Both the position numbers and the translations under genes were made by a program. DNA of 64,000 bases from Methylobacterium sp. C25 (GTDB lineage: Bacteria > Pseudomonadota > Alphaproteobacteria > Rhizobiales > Beijerinckiaceae). Below are positions 18,983-28,751 of the stretch, one piece after another; position 1 is the stretch's first letter; each line of letters begins with the position of its first letter. The notes under the pieces were generated by a model that made no database searches, was not told the origin of the DNA, and was given only the letters and a program-made list of their open reading frames with translations. The stretch lies in assembly GCF_021352225.1 (NCBI RefSeq), contig NZ_JAAUVI010000006.1, positions 62,001-126,000 on the forward strand, written 5' to 3'.

Positions 18983-19710
18983 GACGAACTTTCGACATGG
19001 CGGCAGACGGGACACTCCTTGGACCTTGCCGTCCCGGCGGCGCCTTCCGCGGCCGCGAGGCCGAAACGGGGAGGGCGCGTACCGGGCTCGTCGCCGAGGC
19101 CTGGGGGCTCTGGGGCGAGAGGCGTCGGGAAAGGGGTTTGCCGTCAACCGCCGATGGGCGCCGGCGATCGGCGCATCTGGGGTTGAACATGGCCGGCGGG
19201 AGAGAGGAGACGGCGCGACGCGACAGGCGTGCGCGGGGAGCACAAGCAACGGCAACCGATGCTGTGTGTCCTCCCATCCCTTCCGGCCTCACGAAGATTC
19301 CTGGCCGGTTATGCCGGCCGCATGTCACTCGAAACAGGTACGGCGAGAGAACGGCTCGCCATGCTTGCCGACTCCGATCCAGCCTCGAAACATGTCCGAA
19401 GATCACCACGAGGAGCCGGGCGCGAGGGAACGCGAGGGGGCTTCCGCGTCCGAAGGCCGCAACGATGACCGTCGGGACCGGATGGGGTCAGTTTCATTAG
19501 CGTTCATAACGGGCTTTTGGCAAGAGTCTGCCGCGACAACTTGGTTTGCCAGTCGTTTCCATGTGACCGCCCATGCGATCCCGCATTTGCCAAAGCGTCA
19601 CCCCACGGCAGCGTTCCGTTTCGGGCCTCGACTTGGCCGGAAAGGTCCGGTTAACCACGATCGTCCTATCTCGTAGAGGAAAGGCCCCGCGGATCTCCCG
19701 ACGCCTCCCG
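18983..19710. other. Divergent intergenic region between rne and the amidase gene
   Basis: This region of about 730 bases must hold the rne promoter and a long leader, as is usual for rne autoregulation, plus the amidase promoter. A small hairpin GGCCGG-TTAT-GCCGGCC is present near 19303-19318. The open reading frames across it translate to Arg-rich sequence without ribosome sites, and I do not accept any as a gene. Confidence 0.5.
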
Positions 19711-20997
19711 ATGCCGATACGCGCCCGCTCCGTCCCGACCGTGATCCTCGCGTTGACGCTTCTCGTCGGCGCGGCGGCCCATGCCCAGGACAACGACAAG
19801 GGCCGGATGAGCGCCGTGGCGATCGGCGCCGAACTCGCCGCGCAGGGCGGCGCCACCACCCTGACCCTCGTCCTGTCCAAGCCCGTCGAGGCCCATGCCT
19901 TCGTCATGGAGCGGCCGGACCGGGCGGTGATCGACCTGCCCGAGGTCAATTTCCAGATCGCGCCCGAGGCAGGCTCCAAGCGAGAGGGCGTCGTCACCTC
20001 CTACCGCTATGGCCTGTTCGCGCCGGGTCGCTCACGCATCGTGGTCGATCTCGCCGGACCGGCAGTGGTCGACGGGGTCGAGACGAAGACGCGGCGCGAC
20101 GGCGCGACGCTGCTCTCGATCGCCTTTCGGCGCACCGAACGCGAGGCTTTCCGCAAGGCGGCCGTGGCGAGCGATCCCGCGCCGTCCCTTCGCAAAGCGC
20201 CACCCGTCGAGGCACTCGACAGCCGGCCTCTCGTCGTTGTCGATGCCGGCCATGGTGGCACCGATCCGGGAGCGATCGCCAAGACCGGCGTGCAGGAGAA
20301 GGACATCGTGTTCGGCTTCGCGACCTCGCTGGCCGACCGGCTGAGAGCGTCCGGGCGCTATCGCGTGACCATGACGCGGGACCGCGATGTGTTTGTCCCC
20401 CTCGGCGAGCGGGTCCGTGTTGCCCGCGACGCCAAGGCAGACCTGTTCATCTCGATCCACGCGGATTCGATCTCGGCCGCGCCGCAGGTGAAGGGCGCCA
20501 CTATCTACACGGGCTCCGAGAAGGCGACCGATTCCGAATCCGCCAAGCTCGCCGAGCGCGAGAACAAAGCCGACGCCGCAGCCGGCACCGACTCGGCGAT
20601 CGGGCCGGCCGACGTCACCGACATCCTGGCGGAGCTCACGTTGCGGGAGACGCGAGGTTTCTCTTCGAGCTTCGCGCACCGCCTGATGGGCCAGCTCTCG
20701 CCGGTGATGGAGATGAGCACGAAGCCGCATCGCGAGGCCGGCTTCGTCGTGCTGCGCTCGCCGGACGTGCCCTCGGTTCTGGTCGAACTCGGCTACCTGT
20801 CGAGCAAGAGCGATCTAGAGAAACTGCAATCCGACGAATGGCGTGCCGGCGTCACCGGTTCGATGGCCAAGGCCATCGACCTGTTCTTCGCCGGTCGCGC
20901 CACCTCGGCCCAGCCGACCGGCGCGCCGCCGAGCACCACCGGCTCAGTGCCCTTCGGACCAGGCGCCAGCGGCCGGAAGATGCCGCGGCAGCGCTGA
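19711..20997 (+). CDS. N-acetylmuramoyl-L-alanine amidase (AmiC-like)
   Basis: This 428-residue periplasmic enzyme cleaves the amide between N-acetylmuramic acid and the stem peptide, splitting septal peptidoglycan in division. A signal peptide (residues 1-25, ending AHAQ) is followed by an AMIN-type targeting domain (about 35-140). The Amidase_3 zinc domain starts with VVVDAGHGGTDPGA near 172-185 and includes the ISIHADS block and the ELGYLSSKSDLEKL block. The Pro/Ser-rich C-terminus is not conserved. ATG 19711 is chosen because it gives a clean signal peptide; the frame extends 46 codons upstream without supporting features. PBP1A follows on the same strand. Confidence 0.93.
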   Translation: MPIRARSVPTVILALTLLVGAAAHAQDNDKGRMSAVAIGAELAAQGGATTLTLVLSKPVEAHAFVMERPDRAVIDLPEVNFQIAPEAGSKREGVVTSYRYGLFAPGRSRIVVDLAGPAVVDGVETKTRRDGATLLSIAFRRTEREAFRKAAVASDPAPSLRKAPPVEALDSRPLVVVDAGHGGTDPGAIAKTGVQEKDIVFGFATSLADRLRASGRYRVTMTRDRDVFVPLGERVRVARDAKADLFISIHADSISAAPQVKGATIYTGSEKATDSESAKLAERENKADAAAGTDSAIGPADVTDILAELTLRETRGFSSSFAHRLMGQLSPVMEMSTKPHREAGFVVLRSPDVPSVLVELGYLSSKSDLEKLQSDEWRAGVTGSMAKAIDLFFAGRATSAQPTGAPPSTTGSVPFGPGASGRKMPRQR

Positions 20998-21186
20998 GAG
21001 CCGTCGCGCCCGCCGCAGTTTCACCATAGAACCAGTGTCGATACGGCGCCGAACGAGCCCGGTCGGGCCGAGGCTGCCTGAACGGCTCGCGACCGCGCCG
21101 ACGCCACAGCCCTTCGAGGCCGCATCGTCCCGACGCCGGCCCTCAGGACCGTCGACGGGCGGCCAAGCGACGAAACGGACATCCGG

Positions 21187-23607
21187 ATGCGATTCATCCT
21201 GCGGTTCTTCGGGATCCTGTTCTCGGCCGGCACCGTGCTGTTCCTGGTCGCGGCCGTGATCGGGGCGTTCTTCTACTGGAAGTACAGCCAAGACCTGCCG
21301 GACCACGCCGCGCTCGCGAATTACGAGCCACCGGTGATGACCCGCGTCCACGCAGCAGACGGCTCGCTGCTCGCCGAATACGCCCATGAGCGCCGGCTCT
21401 ACCTGCCGATCCAGGCCATGCCGAAGGTCGTCGTCGCAGCCTTCCTCTCGGCCGAGGACAAGAACTTCTACAAGCACGGCGGCATCGATCCCGAAGGCAT
21501 CGTGCGCGCCTTCGTGACCAACGCCTCGTCGGGCAAGAAGCAGGGCGCCTCGACCATCACCCAGCAGGTCGCCAAAAACTTCCTGCTGTCGAGCGAGCAG
21601 ACCTACGATCGCAAGATCAAGGAAGCGCTGATCGCGCTGCGGATCGAGTCGACGTACTCGAAGGACAAGATCCTCGAACTCTATCTCAACGAGATCTTCC
21701 TCGGCACCATCGTGCCTGGACGCAACCTGCACGGCGTCGCGGCAGCCGCGCTCGACTATTTCGGCAAGTCGGTCCACGAGTTGACCATCAACGAGGCGGC
21801 CTATCTCGCCGCCCTGCCGAAGGGGCCGAACAACTACCACCCCTATCGCCGCACCCAGCAGGCGCTGGCGCGCCGCAACGAGATCATCGGCCTGATGGCC
21901 CAGAACGGGTACATCACCACCCAGGAGGCCGACGAGGCCAAAAAGCGGCCGCTCGGCGTCAACCCGCGCGTCGCCTTCCCGAACGCCGCCGTGTCGAACT
22001 ACTTCACCGAAGAGGTCCGCCGCGAGATCGCCGAGCGCTACGGCGAGACCAAGCTCTACGAGGGCGGCCTCTCGGTCCGCGCCACCGTCGATCCCAAGAT
22101 GCAGGGCTGGGCGCGCAAGGCGCTGGTCGATGGGCTGGTGCGCTACGACCAGTCGCATGGCTGGCGCGGTGCCACCCACAAGGTCGACCTGACGGGCCGC
22201 GACTGGGGGCTCGCCGTCTCAGAGGTGCCGCTCCTCAACGACATCGCGCCCTGGCGCGTCGCCGTGGTTCTGAGCACGCAGGGCGGCAACGCCCAGATCG
22301 GTCTTCAGCCGAAGCGCGAAGCCGGCAACGTCGTCAGCAAGGACCGGGAGACAGGCATCATCGGGCCGGACGGCGTGAAATGGACCGGTCGCAGCGTCGC
22401 ATCGGCGCTCAGCCCCGGCGACATCGTCTATGTCGAGGCGATCGAGGGCGGCCAGGGGCGGTTCCGGCTGCGTCAGAAGCCCGAGATCTCCGGCGCCATT
22501 GTCGCGATGGAACCCTATACCGGGCGCGTCTACGCCATGGTCGGCGGGTTCTCGTACGACGATTCCGAGTTCAACCGCGCGACGCAGGCGATGCGCCAGC
22601 CCGGCTCGTCGTTCAAGCCGATCGTCTACTCGGCCGCGCTCGACAACGGCTACACGCCCTCGTCGATCGTGCAGGATTCGCCGATCACCATCGAGGCCGG
22701 TCCCGGCCAGGAAGCCTGGACACCCTCGAACTACGACGGCAAATCCGGCGGCCCGCATACGCTGCGCTACGGCATCGAGCACTCGAAAAACCTGATGACC
22801 GTTCGGCTCGCCAAGGACATCGGCATGCCGCTGATCGCGGAATATGCCCGTCGCTTCGGCGTCTACGACGACCTGCTCCCCGTTCTGCCGATGTCGCTCG
22901 GCGCCGGCGAGACCACGGTCATGCGGATGGTTACCGCCTACTCGATGCTCGCCAATGGCGGCCGCCGTATCCGGCCGACCCTGATCGACCGTATCCAGGA
23001 CCGCACAGGCGAGACGATCTACAAGCACGACAATCGCAAGTGCATCGGCTGCGAGGCCGAGAAATGGTCCGGCCAGGACGAGCCGAAGCTCGTCGACGAA
23101 TCCGAGCAGGTGCTCGATCCGTTGACCGCCTACCAGATGGTTTCGATCATGGAAGGCGTGGTCCAGCGCGGCACCGCGACGATCCTGAAGCAGATCGGCA
23201 AGCCGCTGGCCGGCAAGACCGGCACCACCAACGATGCCAAGGACGCCTGGTTCGTCGGCTTCTCGCCGGATCTCGCAGTGGGCGTCTATCTCGGCTTCGA
23301 CAAGCCGCGCTCGCTCGGCGACCGCGCCACCGGTGGCGGCCTCGCCGCGCCGATCGCCCTCGACTTCCTGAAGGTCGCCCTCAAGGACAAGCCGCCGACC
23401 CCGTTCCGGGTGCCGCCTGGCATCAAACTGATCCGCGTCGCCGCGGGCTCCGGCGCTCGCGCCGGCGCGGGTGACGGGGCAGGCACCATCCTGGAGGCCT
23501 TCAAGCCGGGCACGGCTCCGCCGGATGCCTATGTCGCAAGGCCCGAAGCCCCGACGGCCGTACCCGACGGCGCTGGCGCCGCAGCGCAGACCGGTGGAGT
23601 GTACTGA
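21187..23607 (+). CDS. mrcA: Penicillin-binding protein 1A, bifunctional transglycosylase/transpeptidase
   Basis: This 806-residue class A PBP polymerises glycan strands and cross-links peptides at the outer face of the inner membrane. One N-terminal membrane anchor (residues 1-30) precedes the GT51 domain with AEDKNFYKHGGID near 87-99 and GASTITQQVAKNF near 118-130. An OB-like insert follows. The transpeptidase domain has the nucleophile Ser474 in SSFK, a downstream SKN-type motif (HSKNL) and KTGTT at 677-681. The C-terminus is Ala/Gly/Pro-rich. It lies downstream of the amidase gene and ends at a strong terminator. Confidence 0.97.
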   Translation: MRFILRFFGILFSAGTVLFLVAAVIGAFFYWKYSQDLPDHAALANYEPPVMTRVHAADGSLLAEYAHERRLYLPIQAMPKVVVAAFLSAEDKNFYKHGGIDPEGIVRAFVTNASSGKKQGASTITQQVAKNFLLSSEQTYDRKIKEALIALRIESTYSKDKILELYLNEIFLGTIVPGRNLHGVAAAALDYFGKSVHELTINEAAYLAALPKGPNNYHPYRRTQQALARRNEIIGLMAQNGYITTQEADEAKKRPLGVNPRVAFPNAAVSNYFTEEVRREIAERYGETKLYEGGLSVRATVDPKMQGWARKALVDGLVRYDQSHGWRGATHKVDLTGRDWGLAVSEVPLLNDIAPWRVAVVLSTQGGNAQIGLQPKREAGNVVSKDRETGIIGPDGVKWTGRSVASALSPGDIVYVEAIEGGQGRFRLRQKPEISGAIVAMEPYTGRVYAMVGGFSYDDSEFNRATQAMRQPGSSFKPIVYSAALDNGYTPSSIVQDSPITIEAGPGQEAWTPSNYDGKSGGPHTLRYGIEHSKNLMTVRLAKDIGMPLIAEYARRFGVYDDLLPVLPMSLGAGETTVMRMVTAYSMLANGGRRIRPTLIDRIQDRTGETIYKHDNRKCIGCEAEKWSGQDEPKLVDESEQVLDPLTAYQMVSIMEGVVQRGTATILKQIGKPLAGKTGTTNDAKDAWFVGFSPDLAVGVYLGFDKPRSLGDRATGGGLAAPIALDFLKVALKDKPPTPFRVPPGIKLIRVAAGSGARAGAGDGAGTILEAFKPGTAPPDAYVARPEAPTAVPDGAGAAAQTGGVY

Positions 23608-23634
23608 ACCAGTGCCGGCTGAAAGCAAAGCAGG

Positions 23635-23663
23635 AAAGAGAGGGCAGGCGCCCTCTCTTTTTT
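23635..23663 (+). terminator. Rho-independent terminator of the PBP1A gene
   Basis: AAAGAGAGGGC at 23635-23645, loop AGGC, then the perfect complement GCCCTCTCTTT ending at 23660 and continuing into a T6 run. The 11-bp stem and U-tract are textbook. Confidence 0.92.
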
Positions 23664-23743
23664 ATTCCGATACAGGCGCTTAAAGACGATTTTTAACACG
23701 GCGACTTAAGATCGTTGACTGAGGTTTTCCGTCAGCAACCCGC

Positions 23744-24712
23744 TCACACCACCGCTTTGCGTGCCATCGCCAACTCGGCCAACGCGTCGATCCGCATGCC
23801 GTAGATCGGCGGCTCGATCATGAAGCGCTCGGCGATCTCGCTGACGATGAAGTCTGGGCGCACGCTGGCGACGTAGTTCCAGTCGATGCTCGTCGCCCAC
23901 AGGAAATGCACTTCGCGAAATGTGTCGGCGAGGAAGGGTGTCAGCACACCTACAGTGTCCATGGCTCCGTGCTCGGCAAAAGAATCGCCGAACAGCACGA
24001 GGCGGCGCGGGTCGGCCGCGGGATCGTCGTTCCGGAAAACCGCGTGGGCACCGATATGAGCGTCCCTGGGCCGCCCGAGCGCCTCGAAATGCGTGATGAG
24101 ACGGTTGGCATGCGTGCGCCGCGCCATGGTTTCGAACAGGCAGTCTTCGATGGTTTCGACGGGTGACGGCGTGAGCTTGGAGGAGAGATCGCCGATGAAG
24201 GGCAGGGTCTGCCGCATGCGCCGCGCCGCGATGTCGTCGCGTGGCGCGACGCCGAGGCCACCGAGGATCGTGCGGTAGGCGAGGTCGCACCCCTCGAAGG
24301 TCCAGTGCGTGTCGGTGCGCCGGTAGAGCGGCGTCCGCCACCGTGCTTCCCGCATCGGGCCGACGAGGTCGACCAGCGCGCGCGCGCCGGCCGAGCCTCG
24401 AAGCCACCGCCGGAGCCGCAGGGCCGGAGCACGCTCGGGGTCGAAAACCAAGCCGTCCACTGCGTCGTAATAGATCGTCAGCTTCTCAGGCGCGACGACG
24501 TGCAGGTAGGTCGCGCCGAGGCGGCGGCTCCGGCGGCAGCGGTCGGCGAGGTGCTTGCGCCACTGCCACAGGGCATGTCGCGCGAGGCCCGGCCGGCCGA
24601 ACTGCTCGAGGACGCGGTTGGAGCCACCGGTGAGGATGAGCCAGCCGTCCCGCCCGACATGAACCTCCGGGGGCGGTGCGACGGCAAAGTCCTGCTGTGG
24701 GGAAAGGCGCAT
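23744..24712 (-). CDS. AlgX/AlgJ-like SGNH-fold protein
   Basis: This 322-residue protein resembles the SGNH-hydrolase-like domain of AlgX/AlgJ polysaccharide O-acetylation proteins. The segments seen are an N-terminal GRDGWLILTGGSN block near residues 20-32, VVAPEKLTIYYD near 72-83, the family motif TDTHW near 133-137 and the catalytic-type block LVLFGDSFAEHG near 239-250. No clear signal peptide is visible, which is odd for a periplasmic acetyltransferase; the gene may encode a cytoplasmic or cell-surface sugar-modifying protein. It follows the TonB receptor gene by 67 bases on the same strand, but a functional link to copper uptake is not obvious. Confidence 0.75.
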   Translation of the reverse strand: MRLSPQQDFAVAPPPEVHVGRDGWLILTGGSNRVLEQFGRPGLARHALWQWRKHLADRCRRSRRLGATYLHVVAPEKLTIYYDAVDGLVFDPERAPALRLRRWLRGSAGARALVDLVGPMREARWRTPLYRRTDTHWTFEGCDLAYRTILGGLGVAPRDDIAARRMRQTLPFIGDLSSKLTPSPVETIEDCLFETMARRTHANRLITHFEALGRPRDAHIGAHAVFRNDDPAADPRRLVLFGDSFAEHGAMDTVGVLTPFLADTFREVHFLWATSIDWNYVASVRPDFIVSEIAERFMIEPPIYGMRIDALAELAMARKAVV

Positions 24713-24779
24713 GCGATCCGTCTATCCGGGTGCGCGCATACTCGCCATGCCCATGCCAACGGGCTGGGGCCGAAGCACC

Positions 24780-26918
24780 TTAGAACGAGGCCCTGACCCC
24801 ACCGAAGAACGAGCGGCCATTTCCCGGGTAGAAGGCCGCTGGCCCACCGGGCACCGTCGAGGCGTTCGTCACCACCGCGATGTCGGAGACGTAGCGCTCG
24901 TCCGCCAGGTTGCGGGCATCCAGGAACAGCGAGATGCCGTTGGCGAAGTCGATGCCCGTGCGGACGTTGACCAGCGCGTAGCCCGGCACCTTCAGGGTGT
25001 TCGCGTGATCCGCAAAGGCGCCCTGCGGCACCCAGTCGATCGACGGCGAGACGTAGAAGCCGCTCGGATGGGTGTAGGTCAGGATGGTGCGCAGCACGTC
25101 CTGCGGGATGCCGGCGATCCGGTTGTTGCCGAATTGCGGGTCGTTCACGAAGCGGAAGTCGTTATGCGTCCAGATCTGCGTCGCGGTGAGCGTGTCGCCG
25201 ATGCCGGTCAGGTCGCGCAGCACCTCGAGCGAGACCGCCGCTTCCACGCCCTGGTGGACCGTGCGCGGCGCGTTGAAGGTCGCCGCCGGGATGCCCGCAC
25301 CCGGATTGGCGAAGAAGTTGATCAGCTCGTCGCGGATCTCCGACCTGTACAGCGTCACGTCCCAGCTCAGCCGGTCGACCTTGCCGCGGCTGCCAGCCTC
25401 GTAGGTCCAGGCCTGCTGGGCGCGCAGCGGCACGAATTGCGTGGTCGTGCCGATCACCTGGTTCAGGTCGGAGAAGTCCGGCACGTCGCGGCTGCGGGTG
25501 ATGTCGCCGAAGACCTGGATGTCCGGCAGCGGCTGCCACATCAACCCAACCTTCGGGTTGATGCCCTGATAGGTCACGCTGTCGTATTTCCCGACGAGGT
25601 TGCCGGCGAAGTTGAGGGCCGGATTGGCGTTGGGCACGGCCGGCAGGCCGCCCTTGTCGCTGTAGGTCCGGTTCGAGGAAAAGGCCTTGAGCCCGGTCAT
25701 CAGCGCGACGTCCGGCAGGAACCAGAACCGGTTCTCGCCATAGGCCTCGTAGTTCGAGGCGCTCTGCACCGAGTTCAGGGTCTGGGTGAAACGGTAGCCC
25801 GAGGTGTTGAGGTACTGCCGGGCGTCGTTGACGCCGGCAAAGGCCCTGACGCCGAGGATCGTGTCGTTGCGGAATCCACCGATCTCGAAGGTTCCGGACC
25901 AGTGCGGGGAGATGCCGTAGGTGAACCCGTCCTGGTCGATCACCTGGAAGATCGGGTGATACAGGTTCTTGTGAATCACCCAGGAATCGACGTCGAGGCG
26001 CCCGACGTCGAGGGCGAAGGAGGTGCGGTTGGCGAACCTCTCGGTCTCCACCTGCCGCGACTGGTTGCCGCTGAGCGCCGAGAGGTTGGCGATCCGCGGA
26101 TTGTTGAGGGCATCCGACAGGCTGAGCGAGCCCGGCAGCTTCTGGTCCGTCAGGTAGACGCCCGCGTAGAAGCGCGTCTCGATGCCCGGCGCGATCTGGT
26201 AGCCGAGATTGGCGTTGAAATTCTGGGTGCGCTGAGTCTCGTGAACCCGGTAGCCGTCCGAATTGGTGATGGTGCCGTTGAGCAGCACGTCCACCGGGCC
26301 TGAGATCCGCGAGACCTGGAAATTCTCGCGGATGGTCCCGAAGCTTCCGCCGTCGATCCGATAGATATTCGGCGCGAAAGCGGTATGGGCAGTCGGCGTG
26401 ACGAGGTTGACCGCGCCGCCGAGGGTGGTGGCGCCGAAGGTCAGCGCGTTGCCGCCCTTGTAGACCTCGGCCGAGCGCAGGGAGAGCGGATCGACCTGGT
26501 AGAAGTCACCGCTGCCGTCGGCGAGGTTGAGCGGGATCCCGTCCTGCAGCAGCTCGATGCCGCGCAGGTGGAAGCCGCGGGCGACGCCCGAACCGCGCAC
26601 CGAGAGCCTGAGCTCCTGTCCGTAGCGCTCCTGCACGAAGACGCCGGGCGTGTCCTTCAGGACGTCGCGCAGGGTGTTGGCGTAGCTGTTCTTGAACTCG
26701 TCCGCGTCGACGAAGGCCACCGAGCCGACGGTGGAATTCACCACCTTGCGCTGCTCGGCGACGCTCGGAACGGTGAGCGAGCCGGCCTTCGGCGTCGAGA
26801 TGCCCTCGACGCTGAGCTCGGGCAGGGTGGCGGATTGCGGCTCGGCGAGAGCGGCCGTCGAGGTCAGAAGCAGGAAGGCGAGCGCGCTGGCTCCGCCCTT
26901 GGTGGAGGTGAGGGGCAT
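24780..26918 (-). CDS. TonB-dependent outer membrane receptor, probably for copper
   Basis: This receptor of about 712 residues imports a ligand through the outer membrane using TonB energy. It has a signal peptide (residues 1-26, ending ALAE), a plug domain (about 50-175) with the LRDVLKDTPGVFVQ and LSVRGSG blocks, and a 22-strand barrel ending in the aromatic C-terminal signature FFGGVRASF. ATG 26918 is preferred because GGAG lies upstream and the signal peptide then starts at once; GTG 26933 is the alternative. The ligand is inferred from context: it is the third gene after a Cys/His-rich protein and a DUF1775-PCuAC copper-chaperone fusion. A siderophore receptor cannot be excluded. Confidence 0.9.
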   Translation of the reverse strand: MPLTSTKGGASALAFLLLTSTAALAEPQSATLPELSVEGISTPKAGSLTVPSVAEQRKVVNSTVGSVAFVDADEFKNSYANTLRDVLKDTPGVFVQERYGQELRLSVRGSGVARGFHLRGIELLQDGIPLNLADGSGDFYQVDPLSLRSAEVYKGGNALTFGATTLGGAVNLVTPTAHTAFAPNIYRIDGGSFGTIRENFQVSRISGPVDVLLNGTITNSDGYRVHETQRTQNFNANLGYQIAPGIETRFYAGVYLTDQKLPGSLSLSDALNNPRIANLSALSGNQSRQVETERFANRTSFALDVGRLDVDSWVIHKNLYHPIFQVIDQDGFTYGISPHWSGTFEIGGFRNDTILGVRAFAGVNDARQYLNTSGYRFTQTLNSVQSASNYEAYGENRFWFLPDVALMTGLKAFSSNRTYSDKGGLPAVPNANPALNFAGNLVGKYDSVTYQGINPKVGLMWQPLPDIQVFGDITRSRDVPDFSDLNQVIGTTTQFVPLRAQQAWTYEAGSRGKVDRLSWDVTLYRSEIRDELINFFANPGAGIPAATFNAPRTVHQGVEAAVSLEVLRDLTGIGDTLTATQIWTHNDFRFVNDPQFGNNRIAGIPQDVLRTILTYTHPSGFYVSPSIDWVPQGAFADHANTLKVPGYALVNVRTGIDFANGISLFLDARNLADERYVSDIAVVTNASTVPGGPAAFYPGNGRSFFGGVRASF

Positions 26919-27027
26919 GGTCGTCGGCTCCACGCCCGCGCCGCGCTCGCACGCATGGGCGAGGGACTTCGGGTCGTCGAAAGAGAGAAGGAAGAGACCA
27001 CCGCGCGCCGGGCGCGCGGTTCCGCCG

Positions 27028-28026
27028 CTAGTGCTGGTGCTCGGCCCCGCCGGAGGCCCCAGCCGGTCCTTGGGCGCCGATCGGGGCGACGTTGAACGTC
27101 ACCGGCACCGTGCCCGCATGCTCGAAGACGAGCGTACCCTGGACCGACTCACCAGCCTTGAGGCCGTCCTTCAGGTCGAGGAACATCAGGTGAAACCCGC
27201 CGGGCTTCAGCGCCACATGGCCACCGGCCGGAACGGGGAGCCCCCCCTCGACGGGGGCCATCTTCATCACGCCGCCCTCTGTCGACATGGAGTGGATCTC
27301 GCCACGACCCGATTGCGGGATCGACGCGCCCACGAGCTTGTCCGGCTGGGTGCCGCCATTGGCGATGGTGACATAGCCGCCGGCCACCTTCGCGCCGCTC
27401 GGCGTGGCCCGCAGCCACGGCGTCTCGATCGTGAGGTCGCCCGCCTTGACGGGAGTCGCCATGGCGACGGCGGCTTGGCCGCCGGCCTTTGCCGCGACGA
27501 TCCTCACGCCGGGCGCGGGCGTCTTGAGATCGTGCGGGTTCTGCCCAGCCTTCGGAACCTGCGTCCAGGCGAGCAGGCCCTTGTCGCCCGCGCCGGCGCA
27601 TTCCTGCTCGACGGGGAAGTAGACGGTCGAGCCCGGTGCAAAATCGTCCGAGATCCGAGCGAAGAAGGTGAACTCGTCAACCTCGTCGTCGCCGACGCTG
27701 CCACCGCTCCAGGTGATCGCAGTGACGCCCTCGGAGACCTTGCCGTGGAAGGACTGGTAGGCCTTGGCGTAGCTGCCCTTGGTGGTGGCGAGCTGCCAGC
27801 CGGGCTTCGGCATCGGCTTGGCGCCAATCACGCCCTCGGGGATGGTGACGGTGACGCGCGTCGTCGCCTTGCCCTCGCAACCGTGCATGATTTGCACGAC
27901 TCCGCGATAGCTCGCGTTCGGCGTGGCTTCCTTCCGTTCCAGCACCGCATGGGCAAGGGCGGCGGAGACGGACAGGCTGAGGGGGAGGGCGGCGAAGAGC
28001 ACGGCCCGAGAAAAACGGTTCGACAT
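27028..28026 (-). CDS. DUF1775 (YcnI-like) - PCu(A)C copper chaperone fusion protein
   Basis: This 332-residue periplasmic protein joins two copper-binding modules. After a signal peptide (about residues 1-25, ending ALA) the mature N-terminus begins with His, as in YcnI proteins whose N-terminal His binds copper. The DUF1775 domain spans about 26-165. The second module (about 195-315) is a PCu(A)C domain with its Met/His ligands visible in IHSMSTEGGVMKM and, downstream, GFHLMFLDL. The C-terminus ends in a His-rich tail (EHQH). PCu(A)C proteins deliver Cu(I) to the CuA site of cytochrome oxidase. It sits between a Cys/His-rich small protein and the TonB receptor, so copper acquisition is the likely role. 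Confidence 0.9.
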   Translation of the reverse strand: MSNRFSRAVLFAALPLSLSVSAALAHAVLERKEATPNASYRGVVQIMHGCEGKATTRVTVTIPEGVIGAKPMPKPGWQLATTKGSYAKAYQSFHGKVSEGVTAITWSGGSVGDDEVDEFTFFARISDDFAPGSTVYFPVEQECAGAGDKGLLAWTQVPKAGQNPHDLKTPAPGVRIVAAKAGGQAAVAMATPVKAGDLTIETPWLRATPSGAKVAGGYVTIANGGTQPDKLVGASIPQSGRGEIHSMSTEGGVMKMAPVEGGLPVPAGGHVALKPGGFHLMFLDLKDGLKAGESVQGTLVFEHAGTVPVTFNVAPIGAQGPAGASGGAEHQH

Positions 28027-28078
28027 GAAGGGCTTCCGACGTCTGAAGGATCTGATGGCGCGATGTGCGGCGATCGGT

Positions 28079-28483
28079 TCAGGCGACGGGAGGCGCGCGA
28101 GCGCTGGCGAGGGTTCCGGGGGGAGCGCGGGCGGGCGCGGCAACCGTCATCCGCCAGACGAGCTGGACGGCAAGACGCGGCGGCCAGGCGATCGAGGCCA
28201 TCGCGGGCAGCGGCGGGGGCGAGGCAGCGACGGGTTGTGCAGCCGTACAGCAACATCCATGCTGGTGAGCGGGCGTGTGCGGCGCAGCAGGATCGCCGCT
28301 TCCGGCTCCGTCGGCCTTGTCGAGGCAATGCACGTCGAAGGGCAGGCCGGCGGCAGACGCCATCGGCAGCGGTGCGAGCCCGCCGAGGAAGGTCTGCATC
28401 ACCAAGGCGTAGAGCGCCAGGACGGCCGTCAGCCTGCGCAGAGAGCGCACGCCTCCTCCGGTCCAGGCTTCAGCCATCGTCAT
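28079..28483 (-). CDS. Small Cys/His-containing exported or membrane protein (DUF2946-like)
   Basis: This 134-residue protein has one N-terminal hydrophobic segment (about residues 18-45), a short HQHGCCC cluster near the middle, and a second hydrophobic or proline-rich part. Such proteins, often named DUF2946, occur at the head of copper-uptake operons. The family match is tentative because I rely on layout and the His/Cys cluster. The ATG at 28483 is preceded by AGAGAAGCG. The gene lies 52 bases upstream of the DUF1775-PCuAC gene on the same strand and is probably the first gene of the operon. Confidence 0.6.
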   Translation of the reverse strand: MTMAEAWTGGGVRSLRRLTAVLALYALVMQTFLGGLAPLPMASAAGLPFDVHCLDKADGAGSGDPAAPHTPAHQHGCCCTAAQPVAASPPPLPAMASIAWPPRLAVQLVWRMTVAAPARAPPGTLASARAPPVA

Positions 28484-28751
28484 CACCGCTTCTCTAGACC
28501 GGCGAACGGCGCCCCGCCAGATCGCCTAAGAACCGTCGCACCGGACTGTTGCGCGCACGCCGCAATCGACGCGGCAATCAAATCGACGTGTGCCAGCACA
28601 CGGCCAAGGCGTGAAGCGCCACAATATGGCCCGGTCATCATGCGTTCTTAACGCTAGCCCGACATCAAGGGCGGCAGGCGATTTCCGGCGCGTATCGAGT
28701 CAGGCCGGCTCCGTATCTCCGCCCTCTCAACCGGATCAGAGCATTGGATCG

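Noticed and set aside
18983-19676. Several 60-250-codon frames in the rne leader region
   Set aside because: Multiple overlapping frames on both strands with Arg-rich translations, typical of non-coding GC-rich DNA.
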